From NCBI RefSeq assembly GCF_019511345.1, contig NZ_JAEUAK010000010.1, positions 1 through 64,000 on the forward strand: a DNA stretch of 64,000 nucleotides. The letters are read 5' to 3'. The position numbers and the translations under genes are program-made. Positions within the stretch are counted from its first letter, which is position 1. Every line of letters starts with the position of its first letter. The notes under the pieces were generated by a model. The model was not told the origin of the DNA. It saw only the letters and a list, made by a program, of their open reading frames with translations, and did not search any database. Source of the DNA: Rhizobium mesosinicum. Its GTDB lineage: Bacteria > Pseudomonadota > Alphaproteobacteria > Rhizobiales > Rhizobiaceae. This document shows, piece after piece, positions 43,769 to 53,677 of the stretch.

Positions 43769-44986
43769 TCAGCCAATTTCGCTGGCGATGAGCTTGCCGA
43801 GACGGCCGATGCCCTCTTCGATCATCTGCTCGTTGGCGCAGGAGAAGCTGACACGGAACGTGTTGGCGCCCGAACCATCGGCAAAGAAGGCCTTGCCCGG
43901 AACGAACGCGACCTTGGCGCTTTCGAGAGACTTGGCGAGCAGCTTGGCGCCATCCATCCCTTCCGGCAGCGTGACCCAAATGAACATGCCGCCTTCCGGC
44001 TTCGTCCAGCGCGTGCCGGCAGGCATGTACTTCTCGAGTGCCGCCAGCATGGCATTGCGGCGATGGCTGTAAGCGGCCCTTATCTTGGCGACCTGCGCAT
44101 CGAAACCGCGCTCGGCAACTTCCGAAATCGCCATCTGGTTGATGGTCGAAGAATGCAGATCGGCCGCCTGCTTCATCAGCACCAGCTTGCGGATGACGGG
44201 CGCATTGGCGACGATGAAGCCGACGCGAAGGCCCGGTGCCAGCGTCTTGGAGAAACTGCCGCAATAGATCGTGCGCGTATCGTTGATATGGCCCTTTTTG
44301 GCGATCTCCAACGCCAGGATTGGCGGGATCGGATCGCCGTCATACCGCAGCGACTGATAGGCGGCATCCTCGATGACAGCGATGTCGAGCTCTTCGGCAA
44401 GGTCAAGAACTTTCTCGCGGCCTTCGCGATCGACGGTCTCGCCGGTCGGGTTGGAGAAATCGGCCGAGAGATAGGCGAACTTCACCTTGCCGCCCTTCTG
44501 CGCCGCAGCCTCGCGGTAAGAATCCGGCGTGCGGTTGCCGCCGGGCGTCAGCTGGTCGTAGGAAGGCTCATAGGCGTTGAAGGCCTGCAGCGCGCCGAGA
44601 TAGGTCGGCCATGTCACGAGCGCCGTGTCGTTGGGCGACAGGAACAGCTTGCCGAGATAATCGAGGCCCTGTTGCGAACCGGAGACGATAAAGACATTGT
44701 CGAGCTCGCAGGGAATGCCGAGATCCGCCATCTGCTTGGTGAGCCATTCGCGCAGCGGCTTGTAGCCTTCCGATACCGAATATTGCAGGGCCGAGTTCAC
44801 AGCCGCACTGTCGAAAATATTTGCGTAGGCCTTTCTGAATTCCTGATCCGGAAACAGAGCCGGGTCCGGAATGCCGCCGGCAAAGGAGATGATATCCGGC
44901 CGGTCGAGAAGTTTCAGAAGCTCACGGATCTCCGAAGCGCGCATCCGCGACGAGCGCGTCGCAAACATTGAATCCCAGTTCAGCAT
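43769..44986 (-). CDS. PLP-dependent aminotransferase (2-aminoadipate/MocR-type fold)
   Basis: A 405-residue fold-type I aminotransferase. It has ISFAGGIPDPALFP near the start, VSGSQQGLDYLGKLFLS, the Asp of VIEDAAYQSLRYD, the PLP Lys in CGSFSKTLAPGLRVGFI and the Arg of FRVSFSCANEQ. The family includes 2-aminoadipate, kynurenine and aromatic/branched aminotransferases, so the amino-acid specificity is open. It is divergent from the BCAT gene with 311 bp between, which hints at a shared amino-acid circuit. Confidence 0.9.
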   Translation of the reverse strand: MLNWDSMFATRSSRMRASEIRELLKLLDRPDIISFAGGIPDPALFPDQEFRKAYANIFDSAAVNSALQYSVSEGYKPLREWLTKQMADLGIPCELDNVFIVSGSQQGLDYLGKLFLSPNDTALVTWPTYLGALQAFNAYEPSYDQLTPGGNRTPDSYREAAAQKGGKVKFAYLSADFSNPTGETVDREGREKVLDLAEELDIAVIEDAAYQSLRYDGDPIPPILALEIAKKGHINDTRTIYCGSFSKTLAPGLRVGFIVANAPVIRKLVLMKQAADLHSSTINQMAISEVAERGFDAQVAKIRAAYSHRRNAMLAALEKYMPAGTRWTKPEGGMFIWVTLPEGMDGAKLLAKSLESAKVAFVPGKAFFADGSGANTFRVSFSCANEQMIEEGIGRLGKLIASEIG

Positions 44987-45297
44987 GGGGTTTCCTCATG
45001 TTTTTTATAATACCGACAACTCACCACGCAGCGAAATTTATGTCAATAATGCTGACCTATTTTCTTGTCACTGTGACAATGGGGGGATTACATTTGAAAG
45101 CCCTGGTGCCGATTGGGCTGCCGTTCGAGTCTTCATGCCACCCAGCCGAATAGTCTGCCTCATTGCCTGAACATTCGCCATATCGGGCGATTATTCCTCC
45201 GATCAAAACCCAAAACCGGCTGATTCAGACCTTTCCAAAACCGGCCCGGCGGCAGTAGTGTGCCGGCCATTATTCAATGGACTATCAAGGTGCCAGC
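44987..45297. other. Divergent regulatory region between two aminotransferase genes
   Basis: No gene is visible in this 311-bp gap. It is AT-rich in the first 100 bp and holds the 15-nt palindrome listed separately. Promoters of both genes are expected here, but I cannot name their -10 and -35 elements with confidence. Confidence 0.5.
45065..45079. promoter_or_regulatory. Perfect 15-nt palindrome TTGTCACTGTGACAA
   Basis: Seven-base arms around a central T, perfect on both sides, between the two aminotransferase genes. Form suits a dimeric regulator of GntR, Lrp or FNR type; it is not the classical FNR box. Confidence 0.5.
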
Positions 45298-46395
45298 ATG
45301 ACCGCGACGTCGACCTCTCCTGAAATCACAATCGAATTCCACGAATCTCCCGTCTCCGACGCCGACCGCATCAAGGCACTGGAAACACCCGGCTTCGGCA
45401 AGATCTTCACGGACCATATGGTCCTAGCGCGATGGACTGCCGACAAGGGCTGGCATGATGCGAAGGTGACCCCAAGGCGCCCTCTGGAACTCGACCCTGC
45501 TAGCGCCGTGTTGCACTACGCCCAGGAAATCTTCGAAGGCATGAAAGCCTACAAGGCGGACGACGGTCGCATCCTGCTCTTCCGGCCCGAAGAGAACGCC
45601 CGCCGTTTCGCGCAGTCGGCCGCCCGCATGGCAATGCCTGCCGTGCCAGAAGAACTCTTCCTGAAGGCGGTCGAGGAACTCGTGCGCGTCGACAAGAACT
45701 GGATCCCCTCCGGCGATGCCAGCCTCTACCTTCGCCCCTTCATGTTCGCCAACGAGGCGTTCCTCGGCGTTCGTCCAGCTCAAGAATATATCTTCTGCAT
45801 CATTGCCTCCCCGGTCGGCGCCTATTTCAAGGGCGGCGCGAAGGCCGTCTCCCTCTGGGTCGAAACCACATACACCCGCGCAGCAGCCGGCGGCACGGGT
45901 GCTGCAAAATGCGGCGGCAACTATGCGGCCAGCCTCGTGGCACAGGCCGAAGCCGCGAAGAAGGATTGCGACCAGGTCGTCTTCCTGGATGCAGCCGAAC
46001 ATCGCTGGGTGGAGGAACTCGGCGGCATGAACGTCTTCTTCGTGATGAATGACGGATCGGTCGTCACCCCGCCGCTGGGCGGCACGATCCTGCCCGGCAT
46101 CACCCGTGCCTCCGTCATCGTACTCGCCAAGGAAAAGGGCTTGCGCGTCGATGAACGCCCCTACTCCTTCGAGGAATGGCAGGCTGATGCAGCGAGCGGC
46201 AAGCTCGTCGAAGCCTTCGCCTGCGGCACGGCCGCGGTGCTCGCCGGCATCGGCCTCGTTCGCCACGCCGCCGGCGAATTCAAGGTCGGCGACGGCCAGA
46301 CCGGCAAGCTGACTACGGAACTGCGCCAGCAGCTCGTCAGCCTGCAGAAGGGCGTCACCAACGACGAGCGCGGCTGGACGCGCCGCGTCCTGTGA
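45298..46395 (+). CDS. ilvE: Branched-chain amino acid aminotransferase
   Basis: A 365-residue fold-type IV BCAT (type II, eukaryote-like) that transaminates leucine, isoleucine and valine with 2-oxoglutarate in the cytoplasm. The PLP Lys is in AAKCGGNYAASL, with SLYLRPFMF, RWVEELGGMNVFFV and GTAAVLAGIG around the cofactor. ATG at 45298. The ilvC gene lies 1.4 kb downstream on the other strand; the two catalyse late and earlier steps of branched-chain synthesis. A clear terminator follows. Confidence 0.95.
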   Translation: MTATSTSPEITIEFHESPVSDADRIKALETPGFGKIFTDHMVLARWTADKGWHDAKVTPRRPLELDPASAVLHYAQEIFEGMKAYKADDGRILLFRPEENARRFAQSAARMAMPAVPEELFLKAVEELVRVDKNWIPSGDASLYLRPFMFANEAFLGVRPAQEYIFCIIASPVGAYFKGGAKAVSLWVETTYTRAAAGGTGAAKCGGNYAASLVAQAEAAKKDCDQVVFLDAAEHRWVEELGGMNVFFVMNDGSVVTPPLGGTILPGITRASVIVLAKEKGLRVDERPYSFEEWQADAASGKLVEAFACGTAAVLAGIGLVRHAAGEFKVGDGQTGKLTTELRQQLVSLQKGVTNDERGWTRRVL

Positions 46396-46441
46396 TCTGA
46401 ATTTCGGACGAAGTCCTTCCGCAGATAAAGCGACAACATCG

Positions 46442-46466
46442 AAACCGGGCACTTCGCCCGGTTTTT
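46442..46466 (+). terminator. Rho-independent terminator after ilvE
   Basis: ACCGGGC and GCCCGGT pair around ACTTC, with TTTTT after it, 47 nt past the stop. Confidence 0.85.
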
Positions 46467-46537
46467 CCATGCCCGACCCGGCCACTTGACGTCAAAAAAC
46501 GCTCCCTATTGACCGAGGTCAGTTGAATTCTTACGAT

Positions 46538-46551
46538 CTATCGATCGATAG
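46538..46551. promoter_or_regulatory. Perfect 14-nt palindrome before vapB, candidate autoregulatory operator
   Basis: CTATCGATCGATAG is fully self-complementary and ends just before the GAGGAAAGG ribosome site, 13 nt before vapB. VapB-type antitoxins bind such palindromes to repress their own operon. Confidence 0.55.
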
Positions 46552-46564
46552 AGGAAAGGTAAGA

Positions 46565-46774
46565 ATGGCAACCGCAATCCTCTCCGCAAAGTTCCAGATC
46601 TCCATTCCCAAGGAAGTGCGCGAACAGCAGCATTGGTCCGCTGGCCAGGAGTTCGTCTTTATCCCCAAGGGCAAAGGCGTCCTTCTCATCCCCGTTCCTG
46701 ATCTGGCAGATCTCAGGGGCATGGCCAAAGGCGCCGACCCCGGCAATTACCGCGACAGGAAAGACCGCCTCTGA
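46565..46774 (+). CDS. vapB: VapB-type antitoxin (AbrB/MazE fold)
   Basis: A 69-residue DNA-binding antitoxin. The AbrB swapped-hairpin domain is AILSAKFQISIPKEVREQQHW, with QEFVFIPKGKGVLLIPV, and a C-terminal acidic/Arg tail (GADPGNYRDRKDRL) that should wrap the toxin. AGG-rich ribosome site before ATG. It overlaps the toxin gene by 1 nt (TGATG), the standard arrangement in this class. The operator-like palindrome lies before it. Confidence 0.9.
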   Translation: MATAILSAKFQISIPKEVREQQHWSAGQEFVFIPKGKGVLLIPVPDLADLRGMAKGADPGNYRDRKDRL

Positions 46775-47151
46775 TGCGTGTCGTCGACAGCTCGGCCTGG
46801 ATCGAATGGCTGACCCAAGGCCCCGCCGCGGATCGTCTGCAAGCCGAGATGCCTTCACGAACCGAATGCATCGTCCCGACCATCGTCCAGCTCGAACTCG
46901 CCAAATGGCTGGAGCGCGAACGCGGCGAAGAAGCCGTCGATTCCTTCTTCGCCTATACCGCCACCTGCATCACAGCTCCGCTCGACACGGCGCTCGGCCG
47001 CCGCGCCGCCGAAGTTTCGGCGAAACGCAAACTCGCCCTTGCCGACGCCATCATCTATGCAACCGCCGAACTGCACGACGCCGACGTTCTGACGCTCGAC
47101 GCCCATTTCAAGGATCTCGATCGCGTGGTCTATATTGAGAAGAACCCATGA
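46774..47151 (+). CDS. vapC: VapC-type PIN-domain toxin RNase
   Basis: A 125-residue PIN-domain ribonuclease expected to cut RNA (often initiator tRNA) when free. Acidic residues of the active site are visible: Asp5 in VVDSSAW, Glu in VQLELAKWL, Asp in LALADAIIYAT and Asp in VLTLDAHFKDLD. Length is normal. It overlaps the antitoxin gene by 1 nt and the next gene by 4 nt (ATGA). Confidence 0.92.
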   Translation: MRVVDSSAWIEWLTQGPAADRLQAEMPSRTECIVPTIVQLELAKWLERERGEEAVDSFFAYTATCITAPLDTALGRRAAEVSAKRKLALADAIIYATAELHDADVLTLDAHFKDLDRVVYIEKNP

Positions 47152-47723
47152 CCAAAGCCTTCTACGACGATAATGCCGAGACCTACGCGAACCGCGGCCG
47201 GAAGCTCCCCACGGCAAGACTGGACGCTTTCCTCTCCGCTCTTTCCGAAAAAGCACGCATCCTCGAACTCGGCTGCGGAGGCGGGCAGGACTGCGCCTAC
47301 ATGCTGTCCAGAGGCTTCGACGTGTTGCCCACAGACGGCTCGGCGGAACTTGCCCGACAAGCCGAGAAGCTGGTCGGCAGGCCGGTGAAAGTCATGCGTT
47401 TCGAAGAGCTTTCGGCCAGCGAGGAATTCGACGGCATCTGGGCCGAGGCAAGCCTTCTCCACGTGCCCCGCTCCGACCTCCCCGCCATCCTCGGCCTCAT
47501 CCATAACGCACTGAAGGAAGACAGCATCTTCCATGCGAGCTTCAAGGCCGGCACTGCCGAAGGCCATGACGGTTTCGGGCGCTACTACAATTACCCTTCG
47601 AGGAAATGGCTGCAGGAGTTACTCGTTGCGGGCGGCTGGAGAGACGTCACGATCGACGAAGCGGATGGCGGCGGTTATGACGGTAAACCAACCCGCTGGC
47701 TATATCTTGTCGCCCGTAAGTGA
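47148..47723 (+). CDS. Class I SAM-dependent methyltransferase coupled to VapBC
   Basis: A 191-residue methyltransferase: MTKAFYDDNAETYANRG, SAM motif ILELGCGGGQDCAYML near residue 38, VLPTDGSAELARQAE and the LLHVPRSDLP region. It overlaps the vapC stop by 4 bp, so translation is coupled to the toxin operon. Substrate unknown; small-molecule or tellurite-resistance type methylation is possible. I cannot tell whether it functions with the toxin-antitoxin pair or is only a passenger. Confidence 0.85.
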   Translation: MTKAFYDDNAETYANRGRKLPTARLDAFLSALSEKARILELGCGGGQDCAYMLSRGFDVLPTDGSAELARQAEKLVGRPVKVMRFEELSASEEFDGIWAEASLLHVPRSDLPAILGLIHNALKEDSIFHASFKAGTAEGHDGFGRYYNYPSRKWLQELLVAGGWRDVTIDEADGGGYDGKPTRWLYLVARK

Positions 47724-47774
47724 AGGACCGGAGCTTTCGCCCCCGGCCCCTCTTAATCACAATCTCAGAACAGC

Positions 47775-49491
<1,717 letters not shown>

Positions 49492-49510
49492 GGTTTCTGC
49501 TCCCAATTTA

Positions 49511-49526
49511 CGTACCGTACGGTACG
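49511..49526. promoter_or_regulatory. Perfect 16-bp palindrome before the TetR gene
   Basis: CGTACCGTACGGTACG is completely self-complementary and lies 20 bp before the TetR start, overlapping the expected promoter. The size suits a TetR dimer, so autoregulation is likely; the divergent DUF4087 gene starts 138 bp away. Confidence 0.65.
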
Positions 49527-49664
49527 GTTCGCGGTTTTATGCGCCGGATCGCATGCTCCCGTCAAGAAGCATCAGGAGATTTTTTTCGTATCATATGAAA
49601 CAACGGAATTCGGCTGTTCGAAGGCAGGAAAATCGCCGAACATCGAAGACAAGGAGACTCCCCC

Positions 49665-50021
49665 GTGAAAACAATAGCCCTCACCGCTGCCCTGGCGCTT
49701 GCCCTCGCCCTCCCGGCTCTTGCCGCCGAAACGCGCTGCGGCTGGATCCAGAACCCTACCCCCGCCAACTGGTGGCTGGACGATGCGCACAATACTTGGA
49801 CGATCATGACACAGGGAAACGGCGACGAGCCCGAAGGCATGAACCTCATCCCTGACATTTCCGAGCATGACTATGTGAAGACCAACGGCAATTATGGCTA
49901 TGCCTGCGCCTGCATGAGCGTCGAGACCGATGGCAAGGAACGCATCACACGCATCCTCTCCTTCCGCCAGCTGAAGCTCGCGAAATGCCGCAACGACAAG
50001 GCGCTGAAATTTCCGGGCTGA
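49665..50021 (+). CDS. DUF4087 domain exported protein
   Basis: A 118-residue protein with a signal peptide (MKTIALTAALALALALPALA, cleavage after LAA near 21). The mature part ETRCGWIQNPTPANWWLDD then ACACMSVETDG is the DUF4087 pattern, with four cysteines likely in disulfides. Start GTG with AAGGAG 9 nt upstream. Periplasmic or surface location; function unknown. It is divergent from the TetR gene and converges with the AraC gene. Confidence 0.85.
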   Translation: MKTIALTAALALALALPALAAETRCGWIQNPTPANWWLDDAHNTWTIMTQGNGDEPEGMNLIPDISEHDYVKTNGNYGYACACMSVETDGKERITRILSFRQLKLAKCRNDKALKFPG

Positions 50022-50024
50022 AGC

Positions 50025-50933
50025 CTATTCCGCTGCGACGGCATCCCGTGCGCCATCGACATCGCGCGCCGGCGATGCGCCGTAGAGGCGGCTGTACTCG
50101 CGGCTGAATTGCGATGGGCTCTGATAGCCGACCCGATGACCGGCAGTACCGGCATCGAGCCGCTCCACCAGCATCAGCCGGCGCGCCTCATGCAGGCGAA
50201 GCTGCTTCTGATACTGCATCGGCGTCATCGCCGTTACCGATTTGAAGTGATGGTGGAACGAAGACGCGCTCATATTGACGTGGTCGGCGAGATCCTCGAT
50301 GCGCAGCGGCCGGGCGAAATTCTCCTTCAGCCAGGCGACGGCCCGCGCGATCCTGTTGCTGTGGCTGTCGGCAGTGGCGATGTTGATCAACCGCTCGCCA
50401 TTTGGCCCGGTCAGTATCCGGTAAAGGATTTCCTGCTCAATCAGTGGCGCCATCGCCGGAATGTCGTCTGGACGATCGAGCAAGCGCAGCAGGCGCACGG
50501 CAGCGTCAAGAAGCTCCGGCGGCGCGACGTTGACGGTCATGCCGCGCTGCCCATCGGTATGGGCGCCCGGGCGCGGAATATCGATGCGGCTTAAAAGCTC
50601 GAGCAGCTTTTCGGAATCGATCGCAAGACCCAGACAAAGATGCGGCACTTCGGGGCTGGCCTCGGTGACGCGCCAGGCGACCGGCAGGTCGAGCGAGGTC
50701 AGCAGATAATCCCCCGTCCCATAGCTGATAAATTCATTGCCGAGACGAAGGCTCTTGGCGCCCTGCAGCACAAAGGCAAAACACGGCTTGTAGCTGCTAT
50801 GCAGTGGATCGCTGGGTTTAGAGCGGCGGCTGATATGAAGATTGCCGATCGACGTCCGGAACTCGCCGTCGCCGGGCGCAAAGCGCATCGCGATATCGGC
50901 GATTTCCCGATAGGGATTGAAAGGCAATGTCAT
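50025..50933 (-). CDS. AraC family regulator with N-terminal AraC_N domain (YqhC-like)
   Basis: A 302-residue regulator. The N-terminal AraC_N domain (PF06719 type; about 20-160) has CFAFVLQGAKSLRLGNEF and GDYLLTSLDLPV. The C-terminal AraC double HTH has RIEDLADHVNMSASSFHHHFK and GHRVGYQSPSQFSREYSRLYG. It is divergent from the alcohol dehydrogenase at 51132; the Escherichia YqhC/YqhD pair has the same layout, so regulation of that gene by aldehydes is a good guess. Confidence 0.9.
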   Translation of the reverse strand: MTLPFNPYREIADIAMRFAPGDGEFRTSIGNLHISRRSKPSDPLHSSYKPCFAFVLQGAKSLRLGNEFISYGTGDYLLTSLDLPVAWRVTEASPEVPHLCLGLAIDSEKLLELLSRIDIPRPGAHTDGQRGMTVNVAPPELLDAAVRLLRLLDRPDDIPAMAPLIEQEILYRILTGPNGERLINIATADSHSNRIARAVAWLKENFARPLRIEDLADHVNMSASSFHHHFKSVTAMTPMQYQKQLRLHEARRLMLVERLDAGTAGHRVGYQSPSQFSREYSRLYGASPARDVDGARDAVAAE

Positions 50934-51017
50934 GCGGCAACTCTTTCTGTCTTACGCCTGCGATATGGCCTTAATCTAAGGTGGCCTTTCCATTTCTCAA
51001 ACAGGTGGCCGGCTCAC

Positions 51018-51037
51018 TTTTGCAGGATCGTGCAAAA
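51018..51037. promoter_or_regulatory. Inverted repeat TTTTGCA-N6-TGCAAAA in the AraC/ADH gap
   Basis: Perfect 7-bp arms around GGATCG, with a direct repeat AGGTGGCC at 50979-50986 and 51003-51010 nearby. Either could be the AraC site controlling the divergent gene pair. Confidence 0.45.
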
Positions 51038-51131
51038 AGCTGAGAGTATCGCTCTAACGCAGCCGCGCGCTTCCCGGCAATAGTTCGTCATCCTCTCTTC
51101 CACCCCTCTGAAATCGAAAAGGAAGGTTCCC

Positions 51132-52178
51132 ATGCCTATCGCAAGAGGCTACGCCGCGACCGATGCTTCCAAGCCGCTGACCCCCTTCACCTTCGAACGC
51201 CGCAATCCGAACCCGGATGATGTCGTCATCGCGATCAAGTTCGCCGGCATCTGCCATTCGGACATCCATACCGTCCGCAACGAATGGAAGAATGCCGTCT
51301 ACCCGATCGTGCCTGGTCACGAGATCGCCGGCATCGTCACGGCCGTTGGTTCTGAAGTGACCAAGTTCAAAGTCGGCGACCGCGTCGGCGTCGGCTGCTT
51401 CGTCGATTCCTGCGTCGGCTGCGCCGAACGAGACCTCGACCGCGAACAGTATATGCCGGGCCTCGTCGGCACCTATAACGAGTTCGAAGCCGACGGCAAG
51501 ACCCGCACTCAGGGCGGCTATTCCGACTCGATCGTCGTCAAGGAAGGCTATGTCATGTCCATTCCGGACAACCTTCCGCTGGATGCGTCCGCACCGCTCC
51601 TCTGCGCCGGCATCACTCTCTATTCGCCGCTGCGCCACTGGAAGGCCGGCCCCGGCAAGAATGTCGCGATCGTCGGCATGGGCGGCCTCGGCCATATGGG
51701 CGTCAAGCTCGGTGCCGCCATGGGCGCTGATATCACCGTCCTCTCCCAGACCCTCTCCAAGAAGGAAGACGGCCTGAAGCTCGGCGCCAAGGAATATTAC
51801 GCCACCAACGATGCGGAAACCTTCACGAAGCTCGCCGGCACGTTCGACCTCATCATCTGCACGGTTAGCGCCGAGATCGACTGGAACGCCTATCTCCGTC
51901 TCCTGAAGGTGGATGGCGCCCTCGTCGTGGTCGGCATTCCCGAGAATGCGATCCCGGTCCACGCTTTCTCGCTGGTTCCCGGCCGCAAGAGCATTTCCGG
52001 CTCGATGATCGGCTCGATCAAGGAGACCCAGGAAATGCTCGACTTCTGCGGCCAGCACAACATCGTCTCCGAAATCGAGAAGATCAACATCCAGCAGGTC
52101 AACGAAGCCTATGAGCGCGTGCTGAAGAGCGACGTGCGCTACCGGTTCGTCATCGACATCGCCTCGCTGGCAGCCTGA
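51132..52178 (+). CDS. Zinc-type NAD(P)-dependent alcohol dehydrogenase (CAD/YahK-like)
   Basis: A 348-residue medium-chain dehydrogenase reducing aldehydes. Catalytic zinc ligands Cys41 (GICHSD), His63 and Glu64 (PGHEIAG) are present, and the nucleotide motif is [17 protein letters not shown]. In the structural zinc loop Cys94 and Cys97 are present, but the third and fourth cysteines are Arg100 and Met108 ([15 protein letters not shown]), so this site is probably lost or altered. Divergent from the AraC regulator, followed by a terminator. Specificity (allylic or aromatic aldehydes) is inferred from the subfamily. Confidence 0.92.
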   Translation: MPIARGYAATDASKPLTPFTFERRNPNPDDVVIAIKFAGICHSDIHTVRNEWKNAVYPIVPGHEIAGIVTAVGSEVTKFKVGDRVGVGCFVDSCVGCAERDLDREQYMPGLVGTYNEFEADGKTRTQGGYSDSIVVKEGYVMSIPDNLPLDASAPLLCAGITLYSPLRHWKAGPGKNVAIVGMGGLGHMGVKLGAAMGADITVLSQTLSKKEDGLKLGAKEYYATNDAETFTKLAGTFDLIICTVSAEIDWNAYLRLLKVDGALVVVGIPENAIPVHAFSLVPGRKSISGSMIGSIKETQEMLDFCGQHNIVSEIEKINIQQVNEAYERVLKSDVRYRFVIDIASLAA

Positions 52179-52186
52179 TGAAACGG

Positions 52187-52213
52187 AAAGGGCGGCTCCG
52201 GAGCGGCCCTTTC
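52187..52213 (+). terminator. Terminator after the alcohol dehydrogenase
   Basis: AAAGGGC and GCCCTTT enclose the dyad GCTCCGGAGC with a G bulge on each side. It sits between the convergent ADH and NDH-2 genes. Confidence 0.7.
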
Positions 52214-52234
52214 TCCTTCTAGCCTGTTCCGCCT

Positions 52235-53500
52235 CTACCCATCGTCGCGCATGGTCTCGCGCTGGGTGATCAGCCGGGCGCTGTGCTGGCCGCTCATATA
52301 GATCCAGAACCAGTTCCAGGCGACAGTGAAGCGTGAGCGCGTGCCGATCAGGAAGTAGATATGGGCAAGGCCCCAGATCCACCAGGCGAGCCAGCCCTTG
52401 AGCTTGAAGCGGCCGAAATCGATGATCGCCGCACTCTTGCCGATCGTCGCCAGACTTCCTTGATGCCAGTATTTGAACGGCCCTGGCACCGGCTTGCCGG
52501 CTACGCGGGCACGAATGACCTTCGCCACATAGCCGCCCTGCTGCTTGGCAGCCGGCGCAATGCCAGGCACCGGCTTGCCATTCTCCTGGATGACGGAGGC
52601 TGTATCCCCGATCACGAAAACGTCAGGCAGACCCGGTGCCGTGAGATCCTTTTCGACGATGGTGCGCCCTGCCCGGTCGGCCGGCACGCCAAGCCAGCGA
52701 GCCGCATGCGAGGCTTGCACGCCCGCCGCCCAGACGATGGTGCGGCTCGGAATGAAGTTTTCGCCGACGGTCACCCCATCGGCCGTGCATCGCGTCACCG
52801 GCGTTCCCGTCAGCACCTCCACGCCGAGCTTCTCCAGTGCCTTTTGCGCATAGGCCGAAAGCTCCTCGGCGAAGGCCGGCAGCACACGCGGCCCGGCCTC
52901 GATCAGCACGACGCGGGTCTTGCGTGTATCGATGTTGCGGAATTCCTTGGGCAGCGTGAAATGCGCCAGCTCGGCGATGATGCCGGCAAGCTCGCAGCCC
53001 GTCGGGCCGGCCCCGACGATGGAGAAGGTCAAAAACGCATCGCGTGCCGCCGGATCGCTTTCCACTTCCGCCCGCTCGAAGGCGAGCAGCACACGGCGGC
53101 GGATCGTCGTCGCGTCCTCCAGCGTCTTCAGGCCCGGCGCTACCGGCTCCCATTCGTCATGACCGAAATAAGCGTGCGTAGCACCAGTCGCCAGCACCAG
53201 AGTATCGTAGTTCAGCATCATGCCGCTGCGTAACGATACGGTCTTTGCCTTGACATCGACGCCGTTGACCTCGCCGAGCAGCACGGTCACATCGGGCCGG
53301 TCGGCATAGAGATGGCGGATCGGCCAGGCGATCTCGGAGGTAGACAGGATGGTCGTCGCCACCTGATAAAGAAGCGGCTGGAAGAGATGGTGGTTGCGCC
53401 GGTCGATGAGCGTGATCTTCACGCCCGCGCCTTTTAAGCCATTGACGAGCTGCAGCCCGCCGAAACCGCCGCCGATAACGACGACGTGATGTTCGCTCAT
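52235..53500 (-). CDS. ndh: Type II NADH dehydrogenase (NDH-2) family FAD oxidoreductase
   Basis: A 421-residue membrane-associated NADH:quinone oxidoreductase. FAD motif VVVIGGGFGGLQLV at the start, the second nucleotide motif IVGAGPTGCELAG near 165-177, and TIVWAAGVQASHAARW plus VFVIGDTAS with AAKQQGGYVAKVI match NDH-2. A C-terminal aromatic stretch WLAWWIWGLAHIYFLIGT is the membrane anchor. It needs no proton-pumping partner. Function as NDH-2 is well supported; quinone specificity not tested. Confidence 0.93.
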   Translation of the reverse strand: MSEHHVVVIGGGFGGLQLVNGLKGAGVKITLIDRRNHHLFQPLLYQVATTILSTSEIAWPIRHLYADRPDVTVLLGEVNGVDVKAKTVSLRSGMMLNYDTLVLATGATHAYFGHDEWEPVAPGLKTLEDATTIRRRVLLAFERAEVESDPAARDAFLTFSIVGAGPTGCELAGIIAELAHFTLPKEFRNIDTRKTRVVLIEAGPRVLPAFAEELSAYAQKALEKLGVEVLTGTPVTRCTADGVTVGENFIPSRTIVWAAGVQASHAARWLGVPADRAGRTIVEKDLTAPGLPDVFVIGDTASVIQENGKPVPGIAPAAKQQGGYVAKVIRARVAGKPVPGPFKYWHQGSLATIGKSAAIIDFGRFKLKGWLAWWIWGLAHIYFLIGTRSRFTVAWNWFWIYMSGQHSARLITQRETMRDDG

Positions 53501-53677
53501 GCCCCTACCCTTTCGTTATTGCGCTGCAACAAATGTCGCCTTTCGAGCAAAGGTTTCAACCGCCGTTTCGGCATGCCTGCCCTGCATCCCGATCGGCTTT
53601 GTGTGCTGCCGATATGCATCTTGCGTTAGTTCCCATCTTCGTTGTCATCAAAAGCATTTTGCACGTACATTCCAGGC

